Positions 23,254-29,662 of a DNA stretch of 31,835 nt are shown one piece after another. Position numbers and translations under genes: made by a program. The stretch's first letter is position 1. Each line of letters opens with the position of its first letter. The stretch is from the IMG/VR virus record IMGVR_UViG_3300046167_000396, positions 1-31,835 of that record. One strand, written 5' to 3'. The notes under the pieces are model-generated. The model was not told the DNA's origin. It worked only from the letters and a program-made list of their open reading frames with translations, and ran no database searches. Source of the stretch: a virus.

Positions 23254-23500
23254 CTGTCTCTCCTTTCAGTTCTGCGAGGGTGGATTTTATTGACTTCTCC
23301 ACGACACGCATATTCATGTTTGCGCCCGAAAGGGCGGCATCCGCCAAGCGTAAAGCCTCGACAGCCTTCGCCAACTTGGCTTCCAGTTCCTCAATCCGTG
23401 CTTCGGCTTGCTCAAGCTCTACTGTGACCTCTTGCAGTGCGTCCCAGTCTTCTCTCTCGTCGAGGTATTGGGCGATTGCTTGTGTGTTTCCGTCAGTCAT
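23246..23500 (-). CDS. Coiled-coil cassette protein, 84 aa (first array member)
   Basis: It starts MTDGNTQAIAQYLDERED behind AGGAGAGACAG. An almost unbroken coiled coil (LEQAEARIEELEAKLAKAVE) is followed by the variant tail STLAELKGETDE. The EELEAKLAKAVE block repeats in the two downstream genes. This is the first member in transcription order and has the only non-overlapping start in the array. Confidence 0.75.
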   Translation of the reverse strand: MTDGNTQAIAQYLDEREDWDALQEVTVELEQAEARIEELEAKLAKAVEALRLADAALSGANMNMRVVEKSIKSTLAELKGETDE

Positions 23501-23515
23501 TCTGTCTCTCCTGTT

Positions 23516-23722
23516 TTAGAATAGCACCCTGCGCATGAGTTCTACCGTGACAAGTAGGGGCCATAGTAGTGAAAGTACCGACCCCCCAACGATCGCATCA
23601 CCAAGGTCATACTGTTCAGGGGCTTCCAAGGCAGAGGCGATAAAATACGCCCACATTAGGAAAGACATAAACAGATACACTCCAAGGAAGGCGGGCTTAT
23701 ACTCTTTATAGTCAAACTTCAT
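23516..23722 (-). CDS. Small two-TM membrane protein, 68 aa
   Basis: The ATG at 23722 overlaps the previous TGA and follows GGAGG by 7 nt; the TTG three bases earlier is not needed. Hydrophobic segments (LGVYLFMSFLMWAYFIASAL and GGSVLSLLWPLLVTVELM) predict two membrane spans. A membrane role in host interaction is possible. Function unknown. Confidence 0.72.
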   Translation of the reverse strand: MKFDYKEYKPAFLGVYLFMSFLMWAYFIASALEAPEQYDLGDAIVGGSVLSLLWPLLVTVELMRRVLF

Positions 23723-24084
23723 CAAACTTCCTCCACGAATATCTCAGGGTTGCTACCATCCTCGTTACGTTCAATGCGGTAGACGCAGAGGCGGTTTTCT
23801 GTAGCACCACGGTTCACTTTATTTGAAGCCCCGACCCAACCCTCGTAGACGTTGTGCCACGTTGTGATGCGCTTTTGGATGTCGTGAAGGTCATATTTAC
23901 ACTCATCATCAGGCCAATAAGCCCCGTTTTCTGCGTAATTACAGGCGCAGCCCTCGTCATCAAAACCTACCAGAGGTCTCTCTTTGTTGTGATAAGCACG
24001 CCCCAAGATAGTGACCTTACACCCATATCCATCAACATACTCTGCGGGGAACTCTTTTGGTGGTGTAAATTTACGATTAGTCAT
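23722..24084 (-). CDS. Hypothetical phage protein, 120 aa
   Basis: The start at 24084 (MTNRKFTPPKEFPAEYVDGY) is behind GGAGAAACAG and overlaps the upstream stop as ATGA; the longer frame to 24129 would enter that gene. The product is beta-rich, with GRAYHNKERPLVGFDDEGCA and a second segment near YRIERNEDGSNPEIFVEEV. The pattern suggests a small beta-barrel phage domain. Function unknown. Confidence 0.72.
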   Translation of the reverse strand: MTNRKFTPPKEFPAEYVDGYGCKVTILGRAYHNKERPLVGFDDEGCACNYAENGAYWPDDECKYDLHDIQKRITTWHNVYEGWVGASNKVNRGATENRLCVYRIERNEDGSNPEIFVEEV

Positions 24085-24299
24085 TCTGTTTCTCCCAGCA
24101 AAGCTAATTTCGCCTGCTCCAATAACCATAGAACACTGCCGCCATCTGCAATGGAGGACGCAAAGTAAAGCTGGCCATCGTTGTCAAAGCCCACGACCAC
24201 AACGCCATCGCTGCAATCACCTTTGACCTCATCCAAAACACGATCCGTAGGCAGGTCTAAACGAGTGATGTTACCAAGCGGGATTACGTTGTCACTCAT
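24081..24299 (-). CDS. Conserved small phage protein, 72 aa
   Basis: It starts MSDNVIPLGNITRLDLPTDR and contains GVVVVGFDNDGQLYFASSIA followed by DGGSVLWLLEQAKLALLG. I recognise this compact beta-beta-helix pattern from many phages of alphaproteobacteria, where it is annotated as hypothetical. It is coupled by ATGA to thyX upstream. Confidence 0.78.
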   Translation of the reverse strand: MSDNVIPLGNITRLDLPTDRVLDEVKGDCSDGVVVVGFDNDGQLYFASSIADGGSVLWLLEQAKLALLGETE

Positions 24300-25003
24300 T
24301 GCTTCTCTCCTTCACTCATCAAAGCAGCCCATGATACAGGATATAGGTCTTGCATGATAGTAGACACTTGGTCAGCTACAACACGGCTCTCATACTGTGT
24401 GTCTTCCTTGCAACGAAGGCGGCACATGTCAGCAAAGGCATCAAGACTACCTGACCAGTACCACTCAGTCATGGTTGACTGTGGAAGAACCATACGGGCT
24501 TGCTCAGGAGCTACTCCTTCAGCAAGTAGGTTGTTGTAAAGGTCTAGTGTGACCTGACTGATAGTGTTTCCAAGTTCGTCAGCATGGAAATAGCCATCCA
24601 TCACATCAACAACACCATCACTACCCTGCTTCTTGTCAGCGCTACGTCCACGCCAAACAGCTGGTGTGTAGAACTCAGGCTCATCATCGACATATCGACG
24701 ACTGATCTCATTCCAACGTAGGAACTTATGCTTGACTAGCTGCCGTGCTACAAAGATAGGAGCCTTAACGTGGAAGGATGCAAAGGCATGACCGAATGGG
24801 CTGATGTGCTTATGCTTGGCGAGGTACTTGATGAGCTTGGTGTCACGATCATCAACGACAGGCATATCACCTGACCAATCCCCCATATCCACCCATCTGG
24901 TTTCTTCGCAGTATGACTTCTTGCCGAAGCTAACCCGTGCTGCATTGACTACTGATAGGTCACTGCCCATGTGGTCGATGTATGTTGTTTCAATCTGTGT
25001 CAT
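24296..25003 (-). CDS. thyX: FAD-dependent thymidylate synthase ThyX
   Basis: The 235-residue enzyme makes dTMP from dUMP using FAD, methylene-THF and NADPH. Conserved features include SFGKKS near 25-30, the HISPFGHAF helix region at 66-74, and the ThyX motif KHKFLRWNEISRRY at 91-104. The family pattern is RHRxxSxNExSxRY, so here both flanking Arg are Lys and the first Ser is Arg, a variation I believe occurs in other phage ThyX proteins. The PQSTMTEWYWSG segment binds substrate. It starts in a TAATG overlap with a 44-aa gene that follows primase. Confidence 0.95.
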   Translation of the reverse strand: MTQIETTYIDHMGSDLSVVNAARVSFGKKSYCEETRWVDMGDWSGDMPVVDDRDTKLIKYLAKHKHISPFGHAFASFHVKAPIFVARQLVKHKFLRWNEISRRYVDDEPEFYTPAVWRGRSADKKQGSDGVVDVMDGYFHADELGNTISQVTLDLYNNLLAEGVAPEQARMVLPQSTMTEWYWSGSLDAFADMCRLRCKEDTQYESRVVADQVSTIMQDLYPVSWAALMSEGEKQ

Positions 25004-25137
25004 TAGAATAGGTACTCCCCGTGTTCATCATATGCAGGCAGTGTTTCATAGTTGTACTGCTGTTTCTTCTCTTCGTCCTTAGCTGGAGGTAGAAACCCTA
25101 GCTCTGCCAAGTGTTGTTCGATGGTATGTTCTAGCAT
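25003..25137 (-). CDS. 44-aa protein between primase and ThyX
   Basis: Coupled at both ends: ATGCTAG overlaps the primase stop, and TAATG overlaps thyX. The product begins MLEHTIEQHLAELGFLPPAK and ends YDEHGEYLF. It is acidic, with one helix and a tail. Function unknown; AAGGAGG is well placed. Confidence 0.7.
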   Translation of the reverse strand: MLEHTIEQHLAELGFLPPAKDEEKKQQYNYETLPAYDEHGEYLF

Positions 25138-25922
25138 ACTGCCTCCTTGAGGTTCATCATGTCGTCTTCCACCATGTACTTGATGTCATCCTGCAACAGT
25201 AGAGCCTTTGTGGTATTACCTGTCCATGACTCAATGGTACGTTTGAACTCCAGTGTCTTAGACACGGCGTCTCTATCAAGGGCTACCACAATCCTGTCGT
25301 ACTCGTCAAGCGCCTCAATGTGCTGAGACCCAAGTGAAGTCCCAAGGATAGCCAAGCCTGTCACGCCTGGGAGTTGCTTAGCTACAGTGATAGCACTGAT
25401 CACATCCTCAACCACCACAGCCGTGCCATTGGGCTCACCATACACCATCTTAAACACAGATGCAGTGCCTGTGTAACGTAGCCACTTAGGTGTCTTGCCA
25501 GTCAGCGATCTGCCTACTGCATCGACTAGCCTGCCTTTATACAGGATAGGAAACACTACCCGTTGATCCTTGACGTCATACATAAGCCTGATGCCTTGCA
25601 GCCCCCACTTCTGTATGAACTTATTGAATAGGGCATTGTCTGTAGGGGCTTGGGTTACATACTCAGGTATCACCATCGTCTCACGCTCAGGCTTAGCCAT
25701 GGTGTCTTGGCGTCGAGCTAGGCGTTTCTGTATCTCATGGGCAGTCATGCCTACGTGCACAGCACCAGTAGCACTACACCCTAGGCCGTAGCAGTTATAC
25801 ACCAAGCTACCACCATCGTTAATGACAGTCAGCGTGTTACGTCTGTTGCACTCAGGGCAGTTAGCACGGAATGTCTGGCCATCGCTGAGGCTCAGACTCT
25901 TGATGTATCCTCTGATGCTCAT
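25131..25922 (-). CDS. DNA primase (zinc-binding, TOPRIM)
   Basis: The 263-residue protein resembles the primase half of T7 gp4. A zinc-ribbon holds C22, C25, C44 and C49. A TOPRIM domain has VVVEDV (E172, D173) and VVALDRDA (D216, D218). It would lay RNA primers for the polymerase together with the separate helicase. It lies directly after the integrase (ATGA overlap), so the replication genes are interrupted by about 5 kb of small genes and ThyX. Confidence 0.92.
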   Translation of the reverse strand: MSIRGYIKSLSLSDGQTFRANCPECNRRNTLTVINDGGSLVYNCYGLGCSATGAVHVGMTAHEIQKRLARRQDTMAKPERETMVIPEYVTQAPTDNALFNKFIQKWGLQGIRLMYDVKDQRVVFPILYKGRLVDAVGRSLTGKTPKWLRYTGTASVFKMVYGEPNGTAVVVEDVISAITVAKQLPGVTGLAILGTSLGSQHIEALDEYDRIVVALDRDAVSKTLEFKRTIESWTGNTTKALLLQDDIKYMVEDDMMNLKEAVC

Positions 25923-26842
25923 GTCTTGGCTCCATTGCGTTTAGCTAGGGCATTGGATGCTCCAGCGAATGTGTTGACTAGGTAAGGCTTAACCGATTGT
26001 GGGTTCCTGTGACCACTTACCTGCATGATGCCAGCCATGTCAACCCCTGCCTCAGCCATCTCAGTGATAGCGGTGCGGCGTAAGTCCATGGCTGTAAGTT
26101 CATGTGGTAGATTAGCTTCGGCCTTTACTGCATTGATAAGCTTATGTATTTGCACTTCTGTGTATGCCCTGTAAGCACCGCCGATAGGCTTGACGCTGGG
26201 TGCGACATACTGTTGAAACCCGAAGTCTTCTCTCTGCTGCACGAGCATGGATGTTAGACCATCACTGATCGGCAGGTGCACATCAGCATTGCGCTTACTC
26301 TGTGTCAGGTCAAGGCGCTGGGCGTTAAGGTCTAGGTTGTCCCACTTGAGTAGCCGCATGTCTCCTACACGCTGTGCCCAGTCGTATGACATATGCACAA
26401 GCAACCCAATGCTGCGCCACTTGAAGTCACTGTATGCTGTATCAAGGAATGCCTTAACGTGCTCAGGCTCCCACTTGATCTTACGTGCCTTGGTAGACTT
26501 ACGTGACACAAGGGCGATAGGGTCTGCTGTGACTACCTCTTTCTGCATTGCATACTTCCAACAGGCAGACAGGTAGGCCATACGCATGTTAGCAGTAGTA
26601 GTGCCAATCTCAAGCCATGTCTCATATAGGTCAGACATCATCTTGACACCTACACGGTTGATACGCACACCCCCGAACAGCCTGCCATCACGTAGCTGTG
26701 TAGCACAGGCTAGCCGTAAGTGACGCTCATACTCATACTGACACTTAGCGCTAAGGTCTCGGAAGCGGGGGCTCCTGAGGTAAAACTCAACGATGTCTAG
26801 CATCTTGGCATTGCTCTTAGGTGTTTGTATCTTCCGTGTCAT
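25919..26842 (-). CDS. Tyrosine recombinase / integrase
   Basis: I use the ATG at 26842 (MTRKIQTPKS), which overlaps the previous stop as TAATG and follows AAGGAAG; the earlier ATG at 26881 would overlap the neighbour by 40 nt. The 307-residue enzyme has the catalytic set R158 (WAQRVGDM), K183, R255 (MDLRRTA), H278-R279 (SGHR) and Y287 (SVKPYL). The usual His of the HxLR box is Met here (M252). It probably integrates the phage at a host site. No repressor gene or attP was found nearby. Confidence 0.92.
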   Translation of the reverse strand: MTRKIQTPKSNAKMLDIVEFYLRSPRFRDLSAKCQYEYERHLRLACATQLRDGRLFGGVRINRVGVKMMSDLYETWLEIGTTTANMRMAYLSACWKYAMQKEVVTADPIALVSRKSTKARKIKWEPEHVKAFLDTAYSDFKWRSIGLLVHMSYDWAQRVGDMRLLKWDNLDLNAQRLDLTQSKRNADVHLPISDGLTSMLVQQREDFGFQQYVAPSVKPIGGAYRAYTEVQIHKLINAVKAEANLPHELTAMDLRRTAITEMAEAGVDMAGIMQVSGHRNPQSVKPYLVNTFAGASNALAKRNGAKT

Positions 26843-27069
26843 TACTTCCTTGTCTCCCAATATACCCAGCTCATCAGACAATGGTTTAGGCCTAGCACAG
26901 AGTCAATAGCTTTTGCTATGTTAGGCTTGCCTGCTCGCTTCCATACGTGGTTACGGGCACTGAATGTCTGGTTGCTGTAACCTCCAAGTATCACATTAAG
27001 TAATACGCTGAGGGCGATCCCCACCCGTTTTAGGTATTGGAAGATCTCCCCAATCATCGCACGGATCAT
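26842..27069 (-). CDS. Conserved small phage protein, 75 aa
   Basis: It begins MIRAMIGEIFQYLKRVGIAL, and a hydrophobic segment (VLLNVILGGY) is followed by SARNHVWKRAGKPNIAKAID and a C-terminal C/W. Proteins with this LLNVLLGG...SAR...W pattern occur widely in phages and prophages, mostly without function. It overlaps the 41-aa TM gene upstream by 4 nt. A membrane association is possible. Confidence 0.75.
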   Translation of the reverse strand: MIRAMIGEIFQYLKRVGIALSVLLNVILGGYSNQTFSARNHVWKRAGKPNIAKAIDSVLGLNHCLMSWVYWETRK

Positions 27070-27191
27070 CCTCTTTGCCTCCTAGCTTCTTTGATTTTGA
27101 TGTCACGTTTAGCCTCCTTGCTGCTGTCACGTATGAAATACACTAAGCCAATCATGTAGACGATGATGATAGTATAGGCCATCACAAACAT
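27066..27191 (-). CDS. 41-aa single-TM protein
   Basis: It begins MFVMAYTIIIVYMIGLVYFI, one membrane span, with a basic cytoplasmic tail (KEARRQRG). Its TGA overlaps the next ATG. Two start codons, 27191 and 27182, are possible. The TM plus basic tail recalls small phage membrane proteins; function unknown. Confidence 0.65.
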   Translation of the reverse strand: MFVMAYTIIIVYMIGLVYFIRDSSKEAKRDIKIKEARRQRG

Positions 27192-27194
27192 ACG

Positions 27195-27365
27195 TTAATC
27201 CTCTGTTGCATAAATGCCACACTCCTTAGTCAAGGCAGCAGCCGCTACAGGATCGTCGTCCTCTAGCAGCCACTCAGCATCCTCAATGTCTTCCATAAGC
27301 TTAGCGTGGTAATGCCGCAGCTCTTGTGGGCGTCTCTCTCTGGGTTGCATGATGTTATTCTGCAT
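27195..27365 (-). CDS. Hypothetical protein, 56 aa
   Basis: The open frame extends to 27416 inside the upstream gene; I choose 27365 (MQNNIMQPRERRPQELRHYH), where GAG is 9 nt upstream. The ATG at 27350 is the alternative. The product is acidic after residue 20 (LMEDIEDAEWLLEDDDPVAA). Unknown function. Confidence 0.6.
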   Translation of the reverse strand: MQNNIMQPRERRPQELRHYHAKLMEDIEDAEWLLEDDDPVAAAALTKECGIYATED

Positions 27366-27573
27366 TGGCGTTATACTCACTGAATTGCTCCCATACTGTA
27401 GCATATGTGTCAGCACACATCAGTAGCAGGCGTTTACCCTCTTCTGATTCCATGCCGTAAGACATCAGGAGATACAGGATAGACTTAGCGATGTCTACTT
27501 CATTGGCAGTCTGAGGCAGGTCGGCGTCACTCAGGAAGTCTTGCAGTGTAGGCTCATTGTTTTGTTGTGACAT
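27355..27573 (-). CDS. Hypothetical helical protein, 72 aa
   Basis: It starts MSQQNNEPTLQDFLSDADLP behind AAGGAGCATACC. The rest is helical with KRLLLMCADTYATVWEQF. The gene overlaps the end of the upstream 44-aa gene by 20 nt. No family recognised. Confidence 0.68.
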   Translation of the reverse strand: MSQQNNEPTLQDFLSDADLPQTANEVDIAKSILYLLMSYGMESEEGKRLLLMCADTYATVWEQFSEYNANAE

Positions 27574-27688
27574 GGTATGCTCCTTCGATATTACTGTTGG
27601 CGTAGCCTTCGGCTTCTACTCGGTTGTTCGTGGTGAACCAGCAAAGTAGCTGGCCCTGTGTGTCGTATGTCTTGACTGTATACATCAT
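27554..27688 (-). CDS. 44-aa hypothetical protein
   Basis: Starts with tandem ATGs at 27688/27685; the first overlaps the upstream stop as ATGA. The product begins MMYTVKTYDTQGQLLCWFTT and looks like a small beta sheet followed by a helix. It ends within the next gene. Function unknown. Confidence 0.6.
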   Translation of the reverse strand: MMYTVKTYDTQGQLLCWFTTNNRVEAEGYANSNIEGAYHVTTKQ

Positions 27689-27945
27689 ACATCCTCCAGT
27701 AGTTCTGACCTATCAGCCCAAGCTCCCTTGTATACCCTTACAGAGTCAGGTCGCTTAGTGTCTACTTCATCATACAAATCTAGGTCATGCTCAGATTGTG
27801 TCTCATCTTTGTAGAATACGTGCAAGCAATTCCACTTGATATACCAATCATCTACATCATTCCAAGATTTACCTTCTGGTAGTTCTACAGATGTAGATGC
27901 AAAGGCAGAGTATGTTACTTCAAATGTGATTGTCTCTTGTGTCAC
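27685..27945 (-). CDS. Hypothetical acidic protein, 86 aa
   Basis: Beta-rich N-terminus (MTQETITFEVTYSAFASTS), then a Trp-rich segment (WNDVDDWYIKWNCLHVF) and acidic helices. ATGA overlap with the winged-helix gene upstream. No family recognised. Confidence 0.68.
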   Translation of the reverse strand: MTQETITFEVTYSAFASTSVELPEGKSWNDVDDWYIKWNCLHVFYKDETQSEHDLDLYDEVDTKRPDSVRVYKGAWADRSELLEDV

Positions 27946-28160
27946 TGTTTAGCCTCCTCAATCAAGCTGTAGCGTGTGTAACGCTGTCCTGTCACTGGGT
28001 GTGACTTGCTGTCCTTGTGGATGTTGTAGCCCATAGCTACAAGCTCAGAGATACGCTTAGTGAAGCTGCTGATGCTATACTCAATGATAGCTTCACGGTT
28101 GGTCAAGCTACCTGCCTTACGGAAGTGCTTGAGGATCAGTGCGTGTTGTGTGGTTTTCAT
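27942..28160 (-). CDS. Winged-helix DNA-binding protein, 72 aa
   Basis: The pattern LILKHFRKAGSLTNREAIIE, then SISSFTKRISELVAMGYNIH, matches the small phage/prophage HTH family with a wing of SKSHPVTGQRYTRY. It is probably a transcription or replication regulator that binds DNA directly. Since no CI-type repressor is visible, it is one of the few regulator candidates in the window. It sits at the upstream end of a run of coupled small genes. Confidence 0.8.
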   Translation of the reverse strand: MKTTQHALILKHFRKAGSLTNREAIIEYSISSFTKRISELVAMGYNIHKDSKSHPVTGQRYTRYSLIEEAKQ

Positions 28161-28188
28161 GATAGTAATCCCTTTATGTGTTTATGGA

Positions 28189-28545
28189 TCAGTCTAGGCG
28201 TGATTGCGATACTGCATCAAAGCCATACTGTTTGAGCACCTCAGCACAGGCTCTAGCCCCTGCCTCAAGCGTATCAATGTTCTGCACAGGGTAGTTAGCT
28301 GGGTTCCATATCTGCCAAGCCTTGCCTGTCCAATCTTTGTGTGCCCCCAGCGCCTCAAACAGTTTGCGCTCAGCTTTGCCTTGCCGTGTGTTACCCTTAT
28401 GCTCAGGGAATAGCGTTACCCAAGCAAAGCCACACATGCCACGATCTTCACCTTGCATCTGCTCCCTGAAGAAATCGTCTGCTGCATCTACTGCTGCCTG
28501 CTCAGCTTCAAATCTAATCTTGTCCATCAATTCAGTATCAATCAT
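28189..28545 (-). CDS. Conserved phage protein, 118 aa
   Basis: The start at 28545 (MIDTELMDKIRFEAEQAAVD) has AAGGATTAAGACA upstream; the longer frame to 28593 runs into the neighbour. A helix precedes CGFAWVTLFPEHKGNTRQGK, and TGKAWQIWNPANYPVQNIDT follows. The FAWV...W.IWNP motifs are shared by many hypothetical phage proteins in alphaproteobacteria and marine phages. No biochemical role is established. Confidence 0.75.
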   Translation of the reverse strand: MIDTELMDKIRFEAEQAAVDAADDFFREQMQGEDRGMCGFAWVTLFPEHKGNTRQGKAERKLFEALGAHKDWTGKAWQIWNPANYPVQNIDTLEAGARACAEVLKQYGFDAVSQSRLD

Positions 28546-28556
28546 TGTCTTAATCC

Positions 28557-28817
28557 TTATACAGTAAAGAATGTTCTTAGGTGCTCGTGGCAAGCGCCGT
28601 GGCGTTCATCAGTGTAAGCTTCATGAGCTAAGTCTAGGGCTTCACCTCTAGCGGCATAAACCTCAAGGGGCAAGTCTAGATTGTCATAATCTGCCTGCAG
28701 ATGCAGATAGCAATCATCTATGATAATAGACAGGGAAGTCCGATCTACGTTCTGCGCTGGGCCTTCCATAGCTGCACGGGTGAAGGGATCTAGAATGTGG
28801 TTGAATGTGTTACGCAT
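28557..28817 (-). CDS. Hypothetical protein, 86 aa
   Basis: Begins MRNTFNHILDPFTRAAMEGP in a TAATG overlap with the upstream gene. It contains helix-rich LSIIIDDCYLHLQADYDNLD and His/Cys residues near the end (RHGACHEHLR) that might bind metal. Function unknown. Confidence 0.65.
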   Translation of the reverse strand: MRNTFNHILDPFTRAAMEGPAQNVDRTSLSIIIDDCYLHLQADYDNLDLPLEVYAARGEALDLAHEAYTDERHGACHEHLRTFFTV

Positions 28818-29245
28818 TACGCTGCCTCCTCTGTGATACCTAGAAGCCTGTCGTGTTGCTGGGCGATCTGTTGCAATACAGTTTCAATTTCCTCTACTAC
28901 AAGAGCTATCTCCATCAGGATACCAGATTCCAAGATAGAGTGATGGCAGTTATGCATATAAGTTTCACATTGTCCACCTACCTCTACAACCTCAACGATA
29001 AAGCTGTCATACTCAAGATCCTCCACAAAGAATTGTGCCTTGTATATAGCTCCCAAGCCTGTCTCTGGGTCTTCATATGTAGCGAAGCTGTAATGTGGCT
29101 TGTAGCTAGTCCTGCTCATAGGTGAGAAGCTTGCAGGCCATTTACCTGTCCGCTTTTCTCTTAGTGCATCATTCTCAATAGGCTCATTGAAAAGTTTAAC
29201 CTTGACCCATTCGTCGTATTGGTCCTTCACTGCATAGTGTGTCAT
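28817..29245 (-). CDS. Hypothetical protein, 142 aa
   Basis: The N-terminal half is beta-rich and basic-aromatic (SRTSYKPHYSFATYEDPETG). The C-terminal half is an acidic helical segment (ILMEIALVVEEIETVLQQIA). No motif recognised. The start is 4 nt after the 51-aa gene's stop and the end is coupled by TAATG. Confidence 0.68.
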   Translation of the reverse strand: MTHYAVKDQYDEWVKVKLFNEPIENDALREKRTGKWPASFSPMSRTSYKPHYSFATYEDPETGLGAIYKAQFFVEDLEYDSFIVEVVEVGGQCETYMHNCHHSILESGILMEIALVVEEIETVLQQIAQQHDRLLGITEEAA

Positions 29246-29249
29246 GGCG

Positions 29250-29405
29250 TTAGGCCTCCATTATCTCTAATACAGATTCAACTTGCTCAGGTGTTAGCAT
29301 CTGTGCAATTTCTTCTGCAAGGTGTGTTGCTTGTGCAGCCTTTTCATCTGTTGATGCAGTCACTGCTAGGTCAACAGCTAATTGGAAAGCTTCTATAGGT
29401 GTCAT
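29250..29405 (-). CDS. 51-aa helical protein
   Basis: It starts MTPIEAFQLAVDLAVTASTD in an ATGA overlap and ends 4 nt before the next gene. The product is a pair of helices with LTPEQVESVLEIMEA at the end. LTPEQV recurs in the frame after the RNR stop (11733) but in an unrelated context. Function unknown. Confidence 0.65.
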   Translation of the reverse strand: MTPIEAFQLAVDLAVTASTDEKAAQATHLAEEIAQMLTPEQVESVLEIMEA

Positions 29406-29572
29406 AGTAGATCCTCCGCAAGCGACCAGTGAGAGTCGATGTTGTAAACGTCTGGTGCTAGCTTGTGCAAATCGTCATATAATTCTGCCAAGTATGCAAT
29501 CATATCCCTGTCTTTATACAGAGCTTCATAGTCTGCTTGTGCTGCGTGATGTAGCTTCTCTTCATGTGTCAT
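29402..29572 (-). CDS. 56-aa helical protein
   Basis: Starts MTHEEKLHHAAQADYEALYK, helical and acidic. The ATG follows TTAACACATAAGGAGAAACTATC, which contains the 17-nt leader repeat. It is coupled by ATGA to the next gene. Function unknown. Confidence 0.65.
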   Translation of the reverse strand: MTHEEKLHHAAQADYEALYKDRDMIAYLAELYDDLHKLAPDVYNIDSHWSLAEDLL

Positions 29573-29578
29573 GATAGT

Positions 29579-29595
29579 TTCTCCTTATGTGTTAA
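29579..29595 (-). repeat. 17-nt leader repeat TTAACACATAAGGAGAA, copy 2
   Basis: Identical to the copy at 11698-11682. It lies immediately upstream of the 56-aa gene, so the AAGGAG is again its ribosome-binding site, and the TAA within it ends the 24-aa frame. Confidence 0.6.
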
Positions 29596-29659
29596 ACCAT
29601 ACAGCTATAGCTGTCGGTATAGCTAAGCATATAGCCAGTATCAGTATCTCTGTAAGCAT
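29585..29659 (-). CDS. 24-aa hydrophobic micro-protein, tentative
   Basis: A short frame of one hydrophobic span (MLTEILILAICLAIPTAIAV, then WFNT), beginning 3 nt after the upstream stop. The RBS is weak (GAGA). A membrane micro-protein is plausible and fills the gap, but chance cannot be excluded at this length. Confidence 0.4.
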   Translation of the reverse strand: MLTEILILAICLAIPTAIAVWFNT

Positions 29660-29662
29660 ATC

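Larger units (their letters stand above)
22201..23280 (-). repeat. Four dispersed copies of a gene-junction repeat encoding a common C-terminal tail
   Basis: The 14 nt CCTTTCAGTTCTGC (plus strand) recur at 22212, 22552, 22862 and 23262, each followed by G/A-rich GGG and preceded by a start-codon block CAT-(C/A)(G/T)-TC. On the minus strand each copy ends one gene with (T)LAELKG(Q/E)(D/T)(D/Y)(E/A) and begins the next with MSD or MPD. The three upstream copies share an ATGAGTGA overlap in three junctions. Copies are 300-400 nt apart, one per gene. Confidence 0.85.

Noticed and set aside
22201-23280. CRISPR array
   Set aside because: Repeats are 300-400 nt apart, lie in coding sequence and encode protein tails; no spacer structure.
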